Assembly: GCA_963920635.1 (NCBI GenBank)
Contig: OY987299.1
Coordinates: 68,802,692-68,866,691 of the forward strand
Direction of reading: 5' to 3'
DNA: 64,000 bases
Source: Pseudeuparius sepicola
Lineage: Eukaryota > Arthropoda > Insecta > Coleoptera > Anthribidae
Position numbers and translations under genes: made by a program. The stretch's first letter is position 1. Each line of letters opens with the position of its first letter. Positions 13,866 through 23,775 of the stretch are shown here, in pieces. The notes beneath the pieces were generated by a model that ran no database searches, was not told the origin of the DNA, and saw only the letters and a list, made by a program, of their open reading frames with translations.

Positions 13866-15562
13866 GGGCGCATGCAAATTGGGCACCAAACAGGTATTTT
13901 CCTCTTTGCGGTCAGTTTCGAGGCTTTATGAAAACTGCAATTTGGGCACCGAGGCCCAAAGGGTGGGTCAACTCAGATTTAAGTACCTGGAGTAAAAAGA
14001 CATAAAGTTTTGGAGGTGTACAAATCGACAGTGTAAAGCAACGGTACATACCCTCGGGTCATCAAAGGACATCGTAATAACTAAACATCCAGGAGAGCAC
14101 AACCACGAGGCAAATTTGGCAAGCCTAACACGACAATTTGTAAGTGTTACTTGCAAAAGAAAAGCTACAGAAGACCTTGCGGAAAAACCTATGAAGATCA
14201 TATGCCAGGAGTTACAAAGGGACCTTCCGAGTAACTTAACGACAACGGATGTCCAATAATACATAAGACACAATATGTACAATAGCCGCCGACGAACACT
14301 ACCAACTTTGCCGAAGAACATGAACGAGGTACATATAGCTTTATCTAGTTTGAATGTAGTTACGTCGCGAAATGAGAATTTCGTACTAATTAATAACGAA
14401 AGGGATAACATCGTAATTTTTTCTTGTGATACAAACATCAACATTATTAAAGACGTGTCACGCATTTACATAGATGGCACTTTTAGGTACTGTACAAAAT
14501 TCTTCAGCCAATTTTTCACTATACACGGTTTTGTAAATGGAAGATACATAGCGCTTATTTATTGTTTGCTTCCAAGTAAGAGCGCGGAAATATACACAAA
14601 ACTATTTAAACTAGTCATAGGCGCGTGTTTGTCAAAAGGAATTGATTTAAATATTATAGAGGTAGTTGTAGATTTTGAGAAAGCCATACACCTAGCTATA
14701 TTAAACAGTTGGCCTAATGCTAAAATTGTTGGTTGTAGGTTTCACTTGTCTCAGGCATGGTACCGAAAAATTCAAACTTGTGGTTTGGTGCCGGAATACA
14801 AGCATGAGGCAAGTGAAATAGGCAAGTGGTTAAAATTGACTTTTGCACTTATGTATCTGGATCCGACCGAAGTAGGTGAGTGTTTTGCTCTTGAATTGTC
14901 TGAAAATATGCCCCAAGACCCCCGAGTTGTGAAATATGCCGACTATTTAGTAGATACTTATATTTCTGAAGAGTCACTTTTTCCACCTATTATCTGGGCA
15001 GAACATTCATCTACCATCACTCGTACAACAAATGCTTGTGAGTCTTTTCACAGAAATTTTAACAACTCCATATATGCTGAACATCCTAACCTATTCGTTT
15101 TTGTTGAAAAACTGTTAACATATGTTAAAATTCAAAGTCTTCAAAAACCTATACAAATCCATGACATGAAAGTTAAAAAAGACAGAAATTTATTGAATCA
15201 ATGATTATTAAATACCAAAATAAAGAAATCAATAGGCTACACTTTATTAAATGTTTGTCATTTCGTTGCTATGTTAATAAATAAGATATTTAGATTAAGA
15301 TATTTTGTACAATTAATGTAATTATTAATGTAATTATTATACTATAATAAACCATATAATAATGATGAATAATAAGCTTATACCTTTGCTTAGGTAACTA
15401 ACTATAAGTACCTAAACTTAATTGACCGTTGAACGTACAGGTAAAAATAAGAGGCTCTGTGCCCAAAATGCAACTTTTGTAAAGAGGACCTTTTGGGTCG
15501 GTGCCCAAAATGCATGTTGGATTAGTCCATTTATTGCCTTGGTGCCCAAAATGCAAACTCCC
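13866..15562 (+). mobile_element. FLYWCH/MULE-type DNA transposon, about 1.7 kb
   Basis: The ends at 13866-13887 and 15541-15562 form imperfect 22-bp terminal inverted repeats (17 of 22 match; shared core TGCA..TTGGGCACC). Further copies of TTTGGGCACC lie just inside both ends (about 13941, 15459 and 15499 on alternating strands) as subterminal repeats. The flanking heptamers GATAGGG (13859-13865) and GATAGAG (15563-15569) fit a decayed target duplication. The element contains a transposase reading frame with premature stops, so this copy is probably inactive. Confidence 0.75.
13966..15204 (+). pseudogene. MULE transposase with N-terminal FLYWCH finger
   Basis: In one frame, an N-terminal FLYWCH-type zinc finger (about 13981-14120; FWRCTNRQCKATV then HNHEA) is followed by a MULE transposase core. 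From the internal Met at 14275 (309 codons) the catalytic pattern is visible. The first Asp is in YIDGTF (residue 67), the second in VVVDFEKA (133), the C..H motif is GCRFH (154-157), and the Glu is in NACESFH (256). Family function is cut-and-paste transposition in the nucleus. In-frame stops at 13993-13995 (inside the finger) and 14257-14259 (between finger and core) break the full-length protein. The 309-codon core remains open and could be translated only as an N-terminally truncated form. Confidence 0.85.
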
Positions 15563-15905
15563 GATAGAGGAGGAGGTAAGGAGTAAATTTAATCCTAATA
15601 TGCATTATGCAAAACTCAATAGTTTTTGAGATATTTAAATTTTTCTTAGTAGACAAAAAAATCTACAGAACTTTTTTAAAACTTTTCAACTGGATTACAT
15701 ACCAAACACTGTGATGGTTTTATGTTTGGAATGAAAAAGTCCGGAAACATTTAGATCGTAGGAAAATTTTAAATAAAAAGTCAAACATATTTAATAAAAT
15801 TGGGTTTTGCATAATGCATATAGGGTTAAATTTACTTCTTACCCCTTCCCCTATCAGATCTTCAAAGGAATGTATCGAATTGCCAATAACCATGTATAAT
15901 TTTAA

Positions 15906-16303
15906 TAGGTCTGTTATTGCAATACAAGCAGTCCAGAATGGTGAGAAACAGTCACATCCAATCGCCCAACAAAACTGTTCGAAGGAAAAATGCATGTAAA
16001 AAACATGCAGTAGGTACATACTAAAATCCACTTTCTGCACTTCTGAACGCAGTACACACTGCTTTTACATATGTGTCTTGTTCGTGTATCTAATAAATGT
16101 GGCAAGAATGAAATAAGTAGGTATACGGGGTGAGTCATGTCATAAATAATGGCACATGGAGCAACTGCATATATTTTGGGCCAAAATATTACGATTGAGT
16201 CCAATATGCCTTATAGAAATGTCGTTTGTTTAAGAGATACAGGGCGTTGAAATTTGTTTTTAGAAATTGCATTTTGGCTACATCTCCCAAAATAGAAATA
16301 AAT
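15906..16303. repeat. Repeat fragment related to 12530-12630, then no gene
   Basis: 15926-16010 is the inverted partner of 12530-12630 (shared words ATGGTGAGAAACA and GTTCGAAGGAAAAATGCA). The remainder to 16303 is AT-rich with no recognisable feature. Confidence 0.55.
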
Positions 16304-18049
16304 AAATTCTCATTTATTCTCTAACTGACGACATTTATATCAATGATCATAAATGCTCCAAAACTGCCGGACAGTGACCAAAAATGGCAAGACACTTTTA
16401 AAAATGTCCTGTTCATAAATGCTCAAATTCTTCTGCTCATAAATGCTCAAGCCATCTATATATTTTTTTATTTAAATGTCTTTTTACTGTAGAAAAAAGT
16501 ATTCCCTACCGTAAACAGTAAAATAAGACAGTGAGAAAAATGACACCTGCCTACTATGTCTTTATGAAATTGTGAGTGTCAAAAACTGTATTTAAAAAGT
16601 AATTTAAATTTTTTCAACACACTATTATGTAATGGAAAAAATAACAAGAGTAAAAATGTTTCTAAATTAATTGCGCTACAGAATATGTATTTCTCTTGGG
16701 AAATTACCCTTAGGATGCATAGGGTGAAAAAAGTAATTCTATCATAAAGTGTCTTCTTACTTGCTGGTAACGTATCCCAAAATTCAAGTTTCTAGATTCA
16801 ACAACAGTTTTTGAGAAAAAAAATCAAAAACAATTTTTTGTCCTTCTTAATCCTTTACGGACGGCTGTGGTTTTGCCGTGCATGGCCTGCTGGATGGTTG
16901 CGGGAAGTGCTTGCCACTCTGATACCTTTCTACGCCACATACCCACAGGCCGATCTGAACTACCCCTCCCTAATCAACTAGAGGAAACACACATAACTAA
17001 TCACAAGGAAGTATTGGTCCACGTAGGCACATCTGATATAATACCCAAGTATCCCCAGCACCCTCCAATAATCAACTGGGGTAGTCTACCGTACCAAAAC
17101 GCGCCTCTCCCCAAATAACTCTTAGTTGTTTCCCGTCCGGTGGACATGAAAAATTTTCAACACTCCAGTGAAAGGTCCTTCTTAAACTCACCTGTAGAAC
17201 ACTTTCTCCATATATTTGCACATCATTACGGAACAGCCTATATATAAATTAATATACAGGGTGTTTCCTAACCTTTCTGACAATAAAGGAGTTTTAACAC
17301 TTTTAAGATGGAAATGTGGTAAAAAAAGTTTTTCGAATATTGCTTCATATTCTTTTATTAATTAATGACAATAATTTTTTTTTCAAAATAATAATTATTA
17401 TTGGTGTACCAATTAGGTAAAAAAAGTTTTTGAACAGCCTGTATTTTGAAAACGAAGCAATATTCGAACAACTTTTATTCTACATTTTCGTCTTAAAACT
17501 AGGTGAGGTTTCACCTCCTTGACTTTGTCAGAAAGGTTAGGAAACACCATATATACAGTGTGTCCCAGATTGAAAACGTACCACCTTTTTAAAATCGTTA
17601 TTTGTTGACCGAAGTACTATTGTGGATTTATTTAGAAAAAAAAATACTATGATTTTTATTTAGGATCACACAAAATTTATCTGTGCCAATTTTACATTGT
17701 TTTAGAATGTGAGAAAAAATATTATTATTGGACTTTTAGAAATATTACTCATTTGAAATAATTGCAATTTGTTTAGTTTTACAATTTTTCACCATTTTAT
17801 AAAAAAAAATTTAGGCATCGATTTGTTGATTAATTGTTAAAAAACAAAAAATTCCTTCAATTAAAAAATAAATTTATTTCTTATTTTAGATTAAGGAAAA
17901 TTGGTACCTACATATAGGTTTTAACCCTTTCGGGACCGGACCCGGACTAACACGCATATAAAAGTTGAGTCAGTGGGACCGGAACCGACTATAAACGCAA
18001 GTAGGGAGGCATGAGAAAGGACTGGAACCGGACGGACACGCGTTGACTA
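16304..18049. repeat. Segmental direct duplication, copy 1
   Basis: Nearly identical in the same orientation to 52810-54568. The only obvious large difference is a 12-bp indel near 16590 versus 53101. Similarity begins at AAATTCTCATTT and ends abruptly at the word GACTA, inside the TTAA MITE. It contains the right arm of a foldback element (to about 17244), a small foldback MITE (17253-17555) and the left part of the TTAA MITE. The open frame 16867-17118 sits in foldback arm DNA and has no recognised domain. Confidence 0.88.
17253..17555. mobile_element. Foldback MITE, TATACAGGGTGTTTCC ends
   Basis: The left end TATACAGGGTGTTTCCTAAC and its inverted counterpart at the right (about 17526-17555) pair over about 30 bp. 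Inner arms with GAATATTGCTTC and GAAGCAATATTC extend the palindrome. A second copy lies at 53772-54074 within the duplication. Confidence 0.75.
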
Positions 18050-18271
18050 TGGGTACTATGGGTACTATGCCCCCAATTAATGTCATTGGCTGATTTTCTA
18101 GTAATGGTATCTAGCTGGGTGGTCCTTCTCGTAAAAAAAACTTACTTAGTACACTTAAATACATCAATTAATTCGAACACATGTGGGTGCATGCAAAAAA
18201 TTATTTATATTGTGAAAAGATCTGTTGTTATGTAATGACTGTTTTGCAATTAAGGACCGGAACCGTATATA

Positions 18272-18277
18272 CACGCA
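18272..18277. other. 6-bp target duplication CACGCA (left)
   Basis: CACGCA ends at 18277, directly before the AG that starts the palindromic element. The same hexamer starts directly after the element at 34460. Uninterrupted MITE copies at about 38460 and 54822 carry this hexamer once. Confidence 0.85.
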
Positions 18278-18344
18278 AGTAGTAATACAAAGAGAGTTCT
18301 AACCCACGACCTTGAAAAAAGCGTGCAAAGTGGCTACGTCATGC

Positions 18345-18532
18345 CCGAGGTCACGTGACGTCACCGGATGACCCCAGTTGACCCCTAGATCCTGATAGAT
18401 TAACCTTTGACCTTTGGGCCACGTGTGACCCCCAGTTGACCCCCCCCCCCACTCCAACGGCGGGTGTCAGCCCCCACTCCAACGACGGGGCAACCCCCAC
18501 TCCAACGGCTTGGTGGGGTGAGGTCTATATAT
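18345..18532 (+). promoter_or_regulatory. Terminal promoter of the left arm
   Basis: Within 260 bp of the element end lies an overlapping palindrome TCACGTGACGTCAC (18351-18364). It combines an E-box-like CACGTG with a full CRE TGACGTCA. Several TGACC half-sites and TTGACCTTTGG follow. Then come three copies of CCCACTCCAACG at 23-24 bp spacing (about 18449-18510) and a TATATAT box at 18526-18532. Initiation about 30 bp downstream would give a short leader before the ATG at 18603. Site names are by sequence match only; factor binding is inference. Confidence 0.6.
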
Positions 18533-18602
18533 TCGTGCGCAAGAGCAGTTTTCCCGTTATATACACTTACAATTTCCTACAGTCTGATTTGCCGAGTTCA
18601 AA

Positions 18603-18911
18603 ATGCAGTCGTTCCTGAATCACCTGAACAAGAATTTGATCTTCAAGAAATTCGAAAGCGTTCAAAATATGGAGGTGGGTGAAAATTTTCAAATCACGAG
18701 CGTGGACAAAGTCAACACGCAATACGGAGAGAAGGTCTACGTCGAGTTCGAAGAATTTAAGACGGTGCTGCCGCAACGATACACGGCCGAGTTTACGCCC
18801 CAACGGATCGAAGAAATTAATAGGGATATCGGTAACGGAAGGAGGTATTACATGAAGAGTCTTGGACCCGTCGGCCGATCTACAAATATCGAATTTATTG
18901 TAGAACCATGA
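18603..18911 (+). CDS. Small unknown arm protein, 102 aa (left copy)
   Basis: Starts at ATG 18603, about 75 bp after a TATA box, and ends in TGA at 18911. The base composition is richer in G and C than the surroundings and the same frame is intact in the right arm, so it is very likely a real gene. The protein is soluble-looking and mixed charged. A helical N-terminus (FLNHLNKNLIFKKFESV, residues 4-20) is followed by alternating beta-like stretches (GENFQITSV, KVYVEFEEF, TVLPQRYTAEF) and a helix (RIEEINRDIG). Such a pattern could fit an OB-like or other small nucleic-acid-binding fold, but this is only inference and I do not recognise the family. Its stop overlaps the next start as ATGA. Confidence 0.75.
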   Translation: MQSFLNHLNKNLIFKKFESVQNMEVGENFQITSVDKVNTQYGEKVYVEFEEFKTVLPQRYTAEFTPQRIEEINRDIGNGRRYYMKSLGPVGRSTNIEFIVEP

Positions 18912-19030
18912 CGAAGCTGGAGTACAGAAGAAAACTGCAACAATATTTGAAGAATTTAGAAGCATTGAAATATGAACTTATGTTATATGAAATTAAAATG
19001 AAGATAAAACATATTGACTTACACAATTAA
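18908..19030 (+). CDS. Small coiled-coil-like protein, 40 aa (left copy)
   Basis: A 40-codon frame starts at ATG 18908 inside the last codons of the upstream gene, giving the overlap ATGA, and ends with TAA at 19030. It is mostly helical and strongly charged (EYRRKLQQYLKNLEALKYEL, residues 5-24), with Leu spacing that suits a short coiled coil. The frame is intact in both arms. An AATAAA signal at 19036-19041 directly follows, so both frames could lie on one mRNA. Stop/start overlap in a eukaryotic element suggests termination-reinitiation or leaky scanning, which is inference. Function unknown. Confidence 0.55.
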   Translation: MTKLEYRRKLQQYLKNLEALKYELMLYEIKMKIKHIDLHN

Positions 19031-19035
19031 TTTTT

Positions 19036-19041
19036 AATAAA
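19036..19041 (+). terminator. Polyadenylation signal of the left-arm transcript
   Basis: AATAAA six bases after the TAA of the 40-codon frame, followed by T-rich sequence. It fits the 3' end of a short mRNA starting near 18556. Confidence 0.55.
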
Positions 19042-19924
19042 CGTTTAAAAATCTTTTGTTGTGTTTTTTTATAAGAATCTTTGTGTTGAAGGGAAAACAC
19101 CTGAAGCATCATATTATAATAAAACTCTCACTCTAAGCAATAATATCACTCTATTCCACTGTTATGTGTATACAGGGTGATTCTTAACTTATACACATAA
19201 ATTTGGAAAATTGTAGGTTATGTCAAGTAATGGCTAATAATGAAAAAAAAAAAGTCTAATAAAATTGTTATCGATAAGGTCTGCGTTTGTGATCTTATGA
19301 ACCATAATTTTTAATTTATTTGTGCAAATAAACCCCGAATTGTTCAAGTACACAAAAATATAATTCAGCTGTTGCGTCGCATCGGGTTACTCGCTGCGAA
19401 CGCGTGACCGCATAGTAAATATATAGTAAGAGAAAACACGTGGAATAGTTCACGACAGACGCCTGCTTTGTTTGGTCGAGCACTCAGCGATTTTGCTGAA
19501 ACCGCATATAGAACAATAGGCTACAAATTTCACCCAATTATCTTCTAAATAAAAAAATCTGAAAAAATTGCAGATAGAATAATAAACGGAAAATTTGGGA
19601 AAATCAGCATGTAACGCAAACGATTTAGGCCGGAATCTTCAACTAGACACGTGGAAATCCGAGGTAGACTCCTTGGTATCAGGAAATGTGATACATTATG
19701 GTAAATAAGAAACCACGTGGAACCGTATATGATGCGATGTACAACGTAAACAATTAGTACGTCAGGGGCTCGGATTTTCTGCTGATGCAGGTATATCGTG
19801 ATTTCCAAATATATCTTCTGATCGGCTGATCGGAAAAAATCCTCATATAGCGCAATCGATTTTGGGGCCACCCCTTGGGGGGGGTGGACTTAGTCTACCC
19901 CGGGGTGGGTGGGGGGTGGCGGGT
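19042..19924. other. No gene recognised (left arm)
   Basis: Arm sequence with no convincing gene. A minus-strand frame at 19545-19871 lacks domain or splice support. The word ACAGGGTGATTCTTAAC at about 19173 looks like the end of a MITE. A G/C-rich run precedes the hairpin. Confidence 0.45.
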
Positions 19925-19988
19925 GGGCAACTATGTGCCAGGAGGAACGGAGGCCGAAGGCCTCCGTCCGACTGGCATGTAGTTGCCC
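19925..19988. ncRNA. 64-nt strong hairpin (left arm)
   Basis: The outer stem GGGCAACTATGTGCCAG pairs with CTGGCATGTAGTTGCCC (17 pairs, two G-U). A small internal asymmetry follows, then an inner stem CGGAGGCC/GGCCTCCG with a 3-nt GAA turn. On the opposite strand the apex reads C-TTCG-G, the very stable UUCG-type tetraloop. It is mirrored at 32752-32815. It may act as a structured RNA, a cruciform or a processing signal; the sequence does not decide. No protein gene overlaps it convincingly. Confidence 0.6.
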
Positions 19989-20530
19989 GAACAAAATCCA
20001 CCCTTCCCCCTTGCACGCGTTTCGCGCATGCGCAGTTCCGCACTTTTGATACCTATGAAAAATCGAAAAAATTTGAAAATTTTTTATTCAAAAAATGTAA
20101 TTTTAAAAAGGTCCTGATCCTATAATCCCGATAACATTTTGGGAAATTTTCATTTTTTGACGGTGAAATGTACAAGACAAGACTCAGACGAATGTTTTAT
20201 ATACAAGTGCAGATAGAATTTTTTCGAGTGACTGATAAAAACAGTTATTATAATAGTTAGTCGGAAGGCCCCAGATAACATAGGAAATTTTGTTTGAACA
20301 AAATCTGTAAAAAAAATCCAAGACGTGAAAATGTAGGTAGAATTTTCGAATAAGTTTTGTATACCGGTAAAAATATATGTAAAGGTAAAAATAACGTCAG
20401 TTTCACTTGGAAAAAAATGATGAAAAAATTTCAGTAAAAAAAATACGATGTAGAGGTTGTACCAAAAAAAATTGGAAATAATTATTTATTCCAGTAAAAT
20501 ATACACAAGACCGAAAAAGGTAATTGCGCG

Positions 20531-20961
20531 GCTGTCCCATTTTATACACCCTAGCTGTTTCAGTTCATCTCGTTTGGAAAAATTTTAGGGGTTATTACTT
20601 TTTTAAATACCGGTTTCCTCAACCTTATTTGAAAGTAAATATTTTTTAGTTCCCCACAGAAGGAAATAATGACGATATTTTATACCGGTGGATTCAAAAA
20701 ATATATAAGGTTAGGAAAAAACCTTGGTAGGCAAACGCGGCTCTGCTGACCAGACAAAAAAAAACCTTAGTCGACAAATAATGGCCTATAAGAAGGGTGC
20801 GTGATTCCACGTATCAGTTCGAGTGCTCCAAGATGCAAGTAAGTATATACCAGCTGTCCCATTTTTAAACAGCTAGATATTTGGAAACCTTTCGTAAAAA
20901 AATTCCCAAGGATTACATGAGCAAAAGAAAGAAAAAAATGTAAATATACCAGCTGTCCCAT
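20531..20961. repeat. Reiterated GCTGTCCCAT motif (left arm)
   Basis: GCTGTCCCAT occurs at 20531, 20853, 20952 and again at 22154. The second and third are parts of a longer, about 50-bp direct repeat (TATACCAGCTGTCCCATTT then TAAAC.GCT.GATAT.TTGGAAAC) at 99-bp spacing. The right arm mirrors all four. This resembles spaced binding sites of a sequence-specific protein; the role is not known. Confidence 0.65.
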
Positions 20962-21076
20962 TTATAAACCGCTTGATATCTTGGAAACGAAAACTTATAT
21001 AAAGGAAGTAAAAGCTATATCTTAATAGGCGGAGGACCGACTGTCATTCAGACAGGTGAAAATTTTTTGTGATTTT

Positions 21077-21385
21077 TTGTAGAAGTTTTTTGCCAAAATT
21101 TTTTTGTCAATTTTTTTTTCGTCAAAATTTTTTTTTGTCAAATTTTTTTTTTTGACAATTTTTTTTGCCAAAATTTTTGTTTGCCAAATTTTTTTTTGCC
21201 AAATTTTTTTTTTGTCAAAATTTTTTTTGTCAAAATTTTTTTTTTGTCAAAATTTTTTTTGTCAAAATTTTTTTTTGTAAAATTTTTTTTGACATTTTTT
21301 TTGCCAAATTTTTTTTTTGTCGAATTTTTTTTTGCCAATTTTTTTTTTTGCCAAATTCTTTTTCGACAAAATTTTTTTTGATACA
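21077..21385. repeat. T-rich minisatellite (left arm)
   Basis: About 20 units of 13-17 bp of the form GTCAAAATTTTTTTT or GCCAAATTTTTTTTT in tandem. The array exists mirrored at about 31349-31665, with different unit order and number. Long open frames of Lys/Phe or Phe/Ala repeats on both strands are artefacts of the array. Confidence 0.9.
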
Positions 21386-22271
21386 AATATAATTGCTAAC
21401 GTTTAATTTGTTTACCCCATTTACGAAAATGATAACAAAATTGGATCAGACAAGATATTTTTTCGAAGTATAGTTTTTAAGCACAGGGTGCCACCACCGG
21501 TTTTACGATATAGGTTTCAAAATGCGACGCGAATACATAAAAAAATACCCTAGAGATAAGAAAACAAAATACAACTCACCGAAATATTCTTGATGATGTA
21601 TAAAAAGAAATCAGGTTACATCTAATGCCCCAGACAGTAAAATAAACATCCCCGAGCTGTCAGATATAACCAAACATCATTTTTCCAACGGCACAGTCAT
21701 TTTCACGGGAAAAACAACCAGTAACCGTTCAAATTCCATAGATAGGTACTGCCGTAATCCAAAATTTCACTGAACTACGCATATCTATTATACTGAAGTA
21801 GGTACTGATACACTTCCATCTTTCCAAAGAAAAACAAACACGAAACTCAGACTTTTCATATATTATTACAACGCCTTGATAGAGTCTTTATCTGTGGCCA
21901 CGACCGAGAATCTACTGAAACAAGTGACTTTGTGCGACGCATAGGACGTGAAAAGTGCCGAGTTGGTTTTACTAAACAATGAAACTTATACCTACGTATA
22001 TATAAAATAAATGAGAAATATGCCAGAGATGTGAAACCTAATTGTGTTGCAAGTTTGAGGGTCCAAAAAAATATTGGCTTTAATTTTTTAAGGTGAGAAA
22101 CACATCTAACAGCCAGTTTGGAAATATACAAGGCAAAAAAAAGTAGTGATGTGGCTGTCCCATTTTATGTTTTATACAGGTTTGGTTATTTTACAATAGT
22201 TGTTCAATAGACCGAGACAACATCATAAACGCTTCTCGTTAGAACAGAATCTGATGAAAAGAAAAATTCCA
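21386..22271. other. No gene recognised (left arm)
   Basis: Arm sequence between minisatellite and tandem duplication. The minus-strand frame 21856-22131 has no recognisable domain. One GCTGTCCCAT copy lies at 22154. Confidence 0.4.
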
Positions 22272-22519
22272 TCTGGGTCAAGCTACTACATAACCAAAAT
22301 AAAAAATACTGAACGTTACAAAATTTAAAAAAATCATATTTTCAACGGATTTTTATCCTCTGAAAATTGTTCTTGTGTAAAATTCAGTTTCACTGGGTCA
22401 AGCTAGGTGGTAACTATATAACCAAAATAAAAAATACTGAACGTTATAAAATTTAAAAAATCATATTTTCAAGGGATTTTTGTCCTCTGAAAATTGGTTT
22501 TGTGTAAATTCAGTTTCAA
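22272..22519. repeat. Tandem duplication, 2 x about 120 bp (left arm)
   Basis: Two consecutive units begin CTGGGTCAAGCTA (22272 region and about 22396) and share ACCAAAATAAAAAATACTGA, CATATTTTCAA and TCCTCTGAAAATTG. Both arms have the pair. Confidence 0.7.
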
Positions 22520-22997
22520 TAAGTTACTAATTGGGATAATAGGAAAAAAATCTTAAGAATCTCTTATAGAATTCTGAGACAACGACCCTGAGAGTAAATA
22601 TCGTACAAAAATCTTTGTGCGTTGACTTTCAACTCAATTTAATAATGAGGTTTAATAATGACAATTTTCTCGATTATCTAGAATCAAAAATATTGCGAGT
22701 GGCAATTCACAATTTTCTAGATATTATGTGAAGCCTTATTATTGCGTCGTAAGTTAGAGGATTCAAAAATATTGCCTTAAATTGTTTAGTAAATGCGATT
22801 AAGATATGTTTAGTTTATCAACAGTTAATTGTAACAGCTTATTACCTTACAAGCGTACTCTTTAAAATTTTTCTTTAGACAAAAAGTTGTAGTTTAATAA
22901 TGGTCAGTTGGATTCCTTTTGAATCATGTTTGCATATTACCTACAAGGAGTTACAACCTCAAAACATAGAAATCGCTCATTTTAAACCGATTTAATA

Positions 22998-23352
22998 AAA
23001 ATTTCACCAAAACAATACTTTCACTCATATGATACACTTCTGATTAATAAAAAAGGCACCATAGGTAGTAATAATAAGATATTCAACGGAATTTTTATCG
23101 ACTGTTTGCCCATTTTGCTAGCTTTTGGGGGTATTCCTTGATATTTTAGACTGATAAAAATGAATAATAAAAATTAAAAATAAAAATTTCACCAAAACAA
23201 TACTTTCACTCATATAATACACTTCTGATTAATAAAAAAGGCACCATAGGTAGTAGTAATAAGTTATTCAACGGAATTTTTATCGACTGTTTGCCCATTT
23301 TGCTAGCTTTTGGGGGTATTCCTTGATATTTTAGACGGATAAAAATGAATAA
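22998..23352. repeat. Tandem duplication, 2 x 185 bp (left arm)
   Basis: Two near-identical units with a 185-bp period (TTCACCAAAACAATAC at 23003 and 23188). They contain CAACGGAATTTTTATCGACTG and end near TTTTAGAC.GATAAAAATGAATAA. The pair is mirrored at about 29390-29745. Confidence 0.8.
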
Positions 23353-23555
23353 CTAAAATACAAAACGCACTGTTGACTTTACTTACGTGAATAGTAAGCC
23401 TATAATACGTATCGAAAACAGAGAAATATTCAGGTCAAGAAAAAAATGGCCTAATTTACAATAAAAAATATAGCAGACAACATAGCGATTGACCCGTTTT
23501 GCTGGTAAAAAGTAAACAAAGGTACCTATTGCGATTCTAATCAGGCATTTCCAAC

Positions 23556-23775
23556 GGAGATGCCTTCAATACGCCCACGTGGGAGAGCCGCCGTTGTTTC
23601 GTCACATGCAAATCGCCGCTCGAGATGGAAGCATCTCGGCCTTTCGACGCATTGCGCGCCACTTCGTTTGTTGAAATCTGGCCGCCGCGCCGCCGTCAAC
23701 TTGCCCGGAGATGCCTCGCTACGTGGTGCGTCGCATACTCGCCGTCGCGTGGTGTATGGGCGCCAGCTTTTGGCC
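23556..23775. other. CpG-rich island (left arm)
   Basis: A 220-bp GC- and CpG-rich patch in AT-rich surroundings, with GGAGATGCCT at 23557 and 23708, CACGTG at about 23577 and runs such as CCGCCGCGCCGCCG. It is mirrored at about 28965-29185. It is open in several frames on both strands, as GC-rich DNA often is, so I do not call a protein. It may be a promoter or replication-related island facing the centre. Confidence 0.45.

Larger units (their letters stand above)
13813..15905. mobile_element. Foldback MITE split by a MULE insertion
   Basis: The left part (13813-13865) and the stretch after the MULE (15563-15620) together align, inverted, with 15787-15905 (shared words GGTTATTGG, AATTCGATACAT, TGATAGGGG, AGTAAATTTAA, TGCATTATGCAAAAC). 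With the MULE removed the element would be about 390 bp with arms over 100 bp. The inverted second arm acts as an uninterrupted reference, proving that the MULE landed inside it. Confidence 0.75.

Noticed and set aside
16867..17118. Protein gene conserved in two copies (also 53329-53637)
   Set aside because: Conservation is explained by the segmental duplication, and the frame lies in a foldback arm whose other arm does not keep it.
21138..21392. Open frames of Lys/Asn/Phe or Phe/Ala repeats on both strands (also 31321-31695)
   Set aside because: They only read through a 13-17 bp minisatellite and are open in several frames on both strands, so they are not genes.
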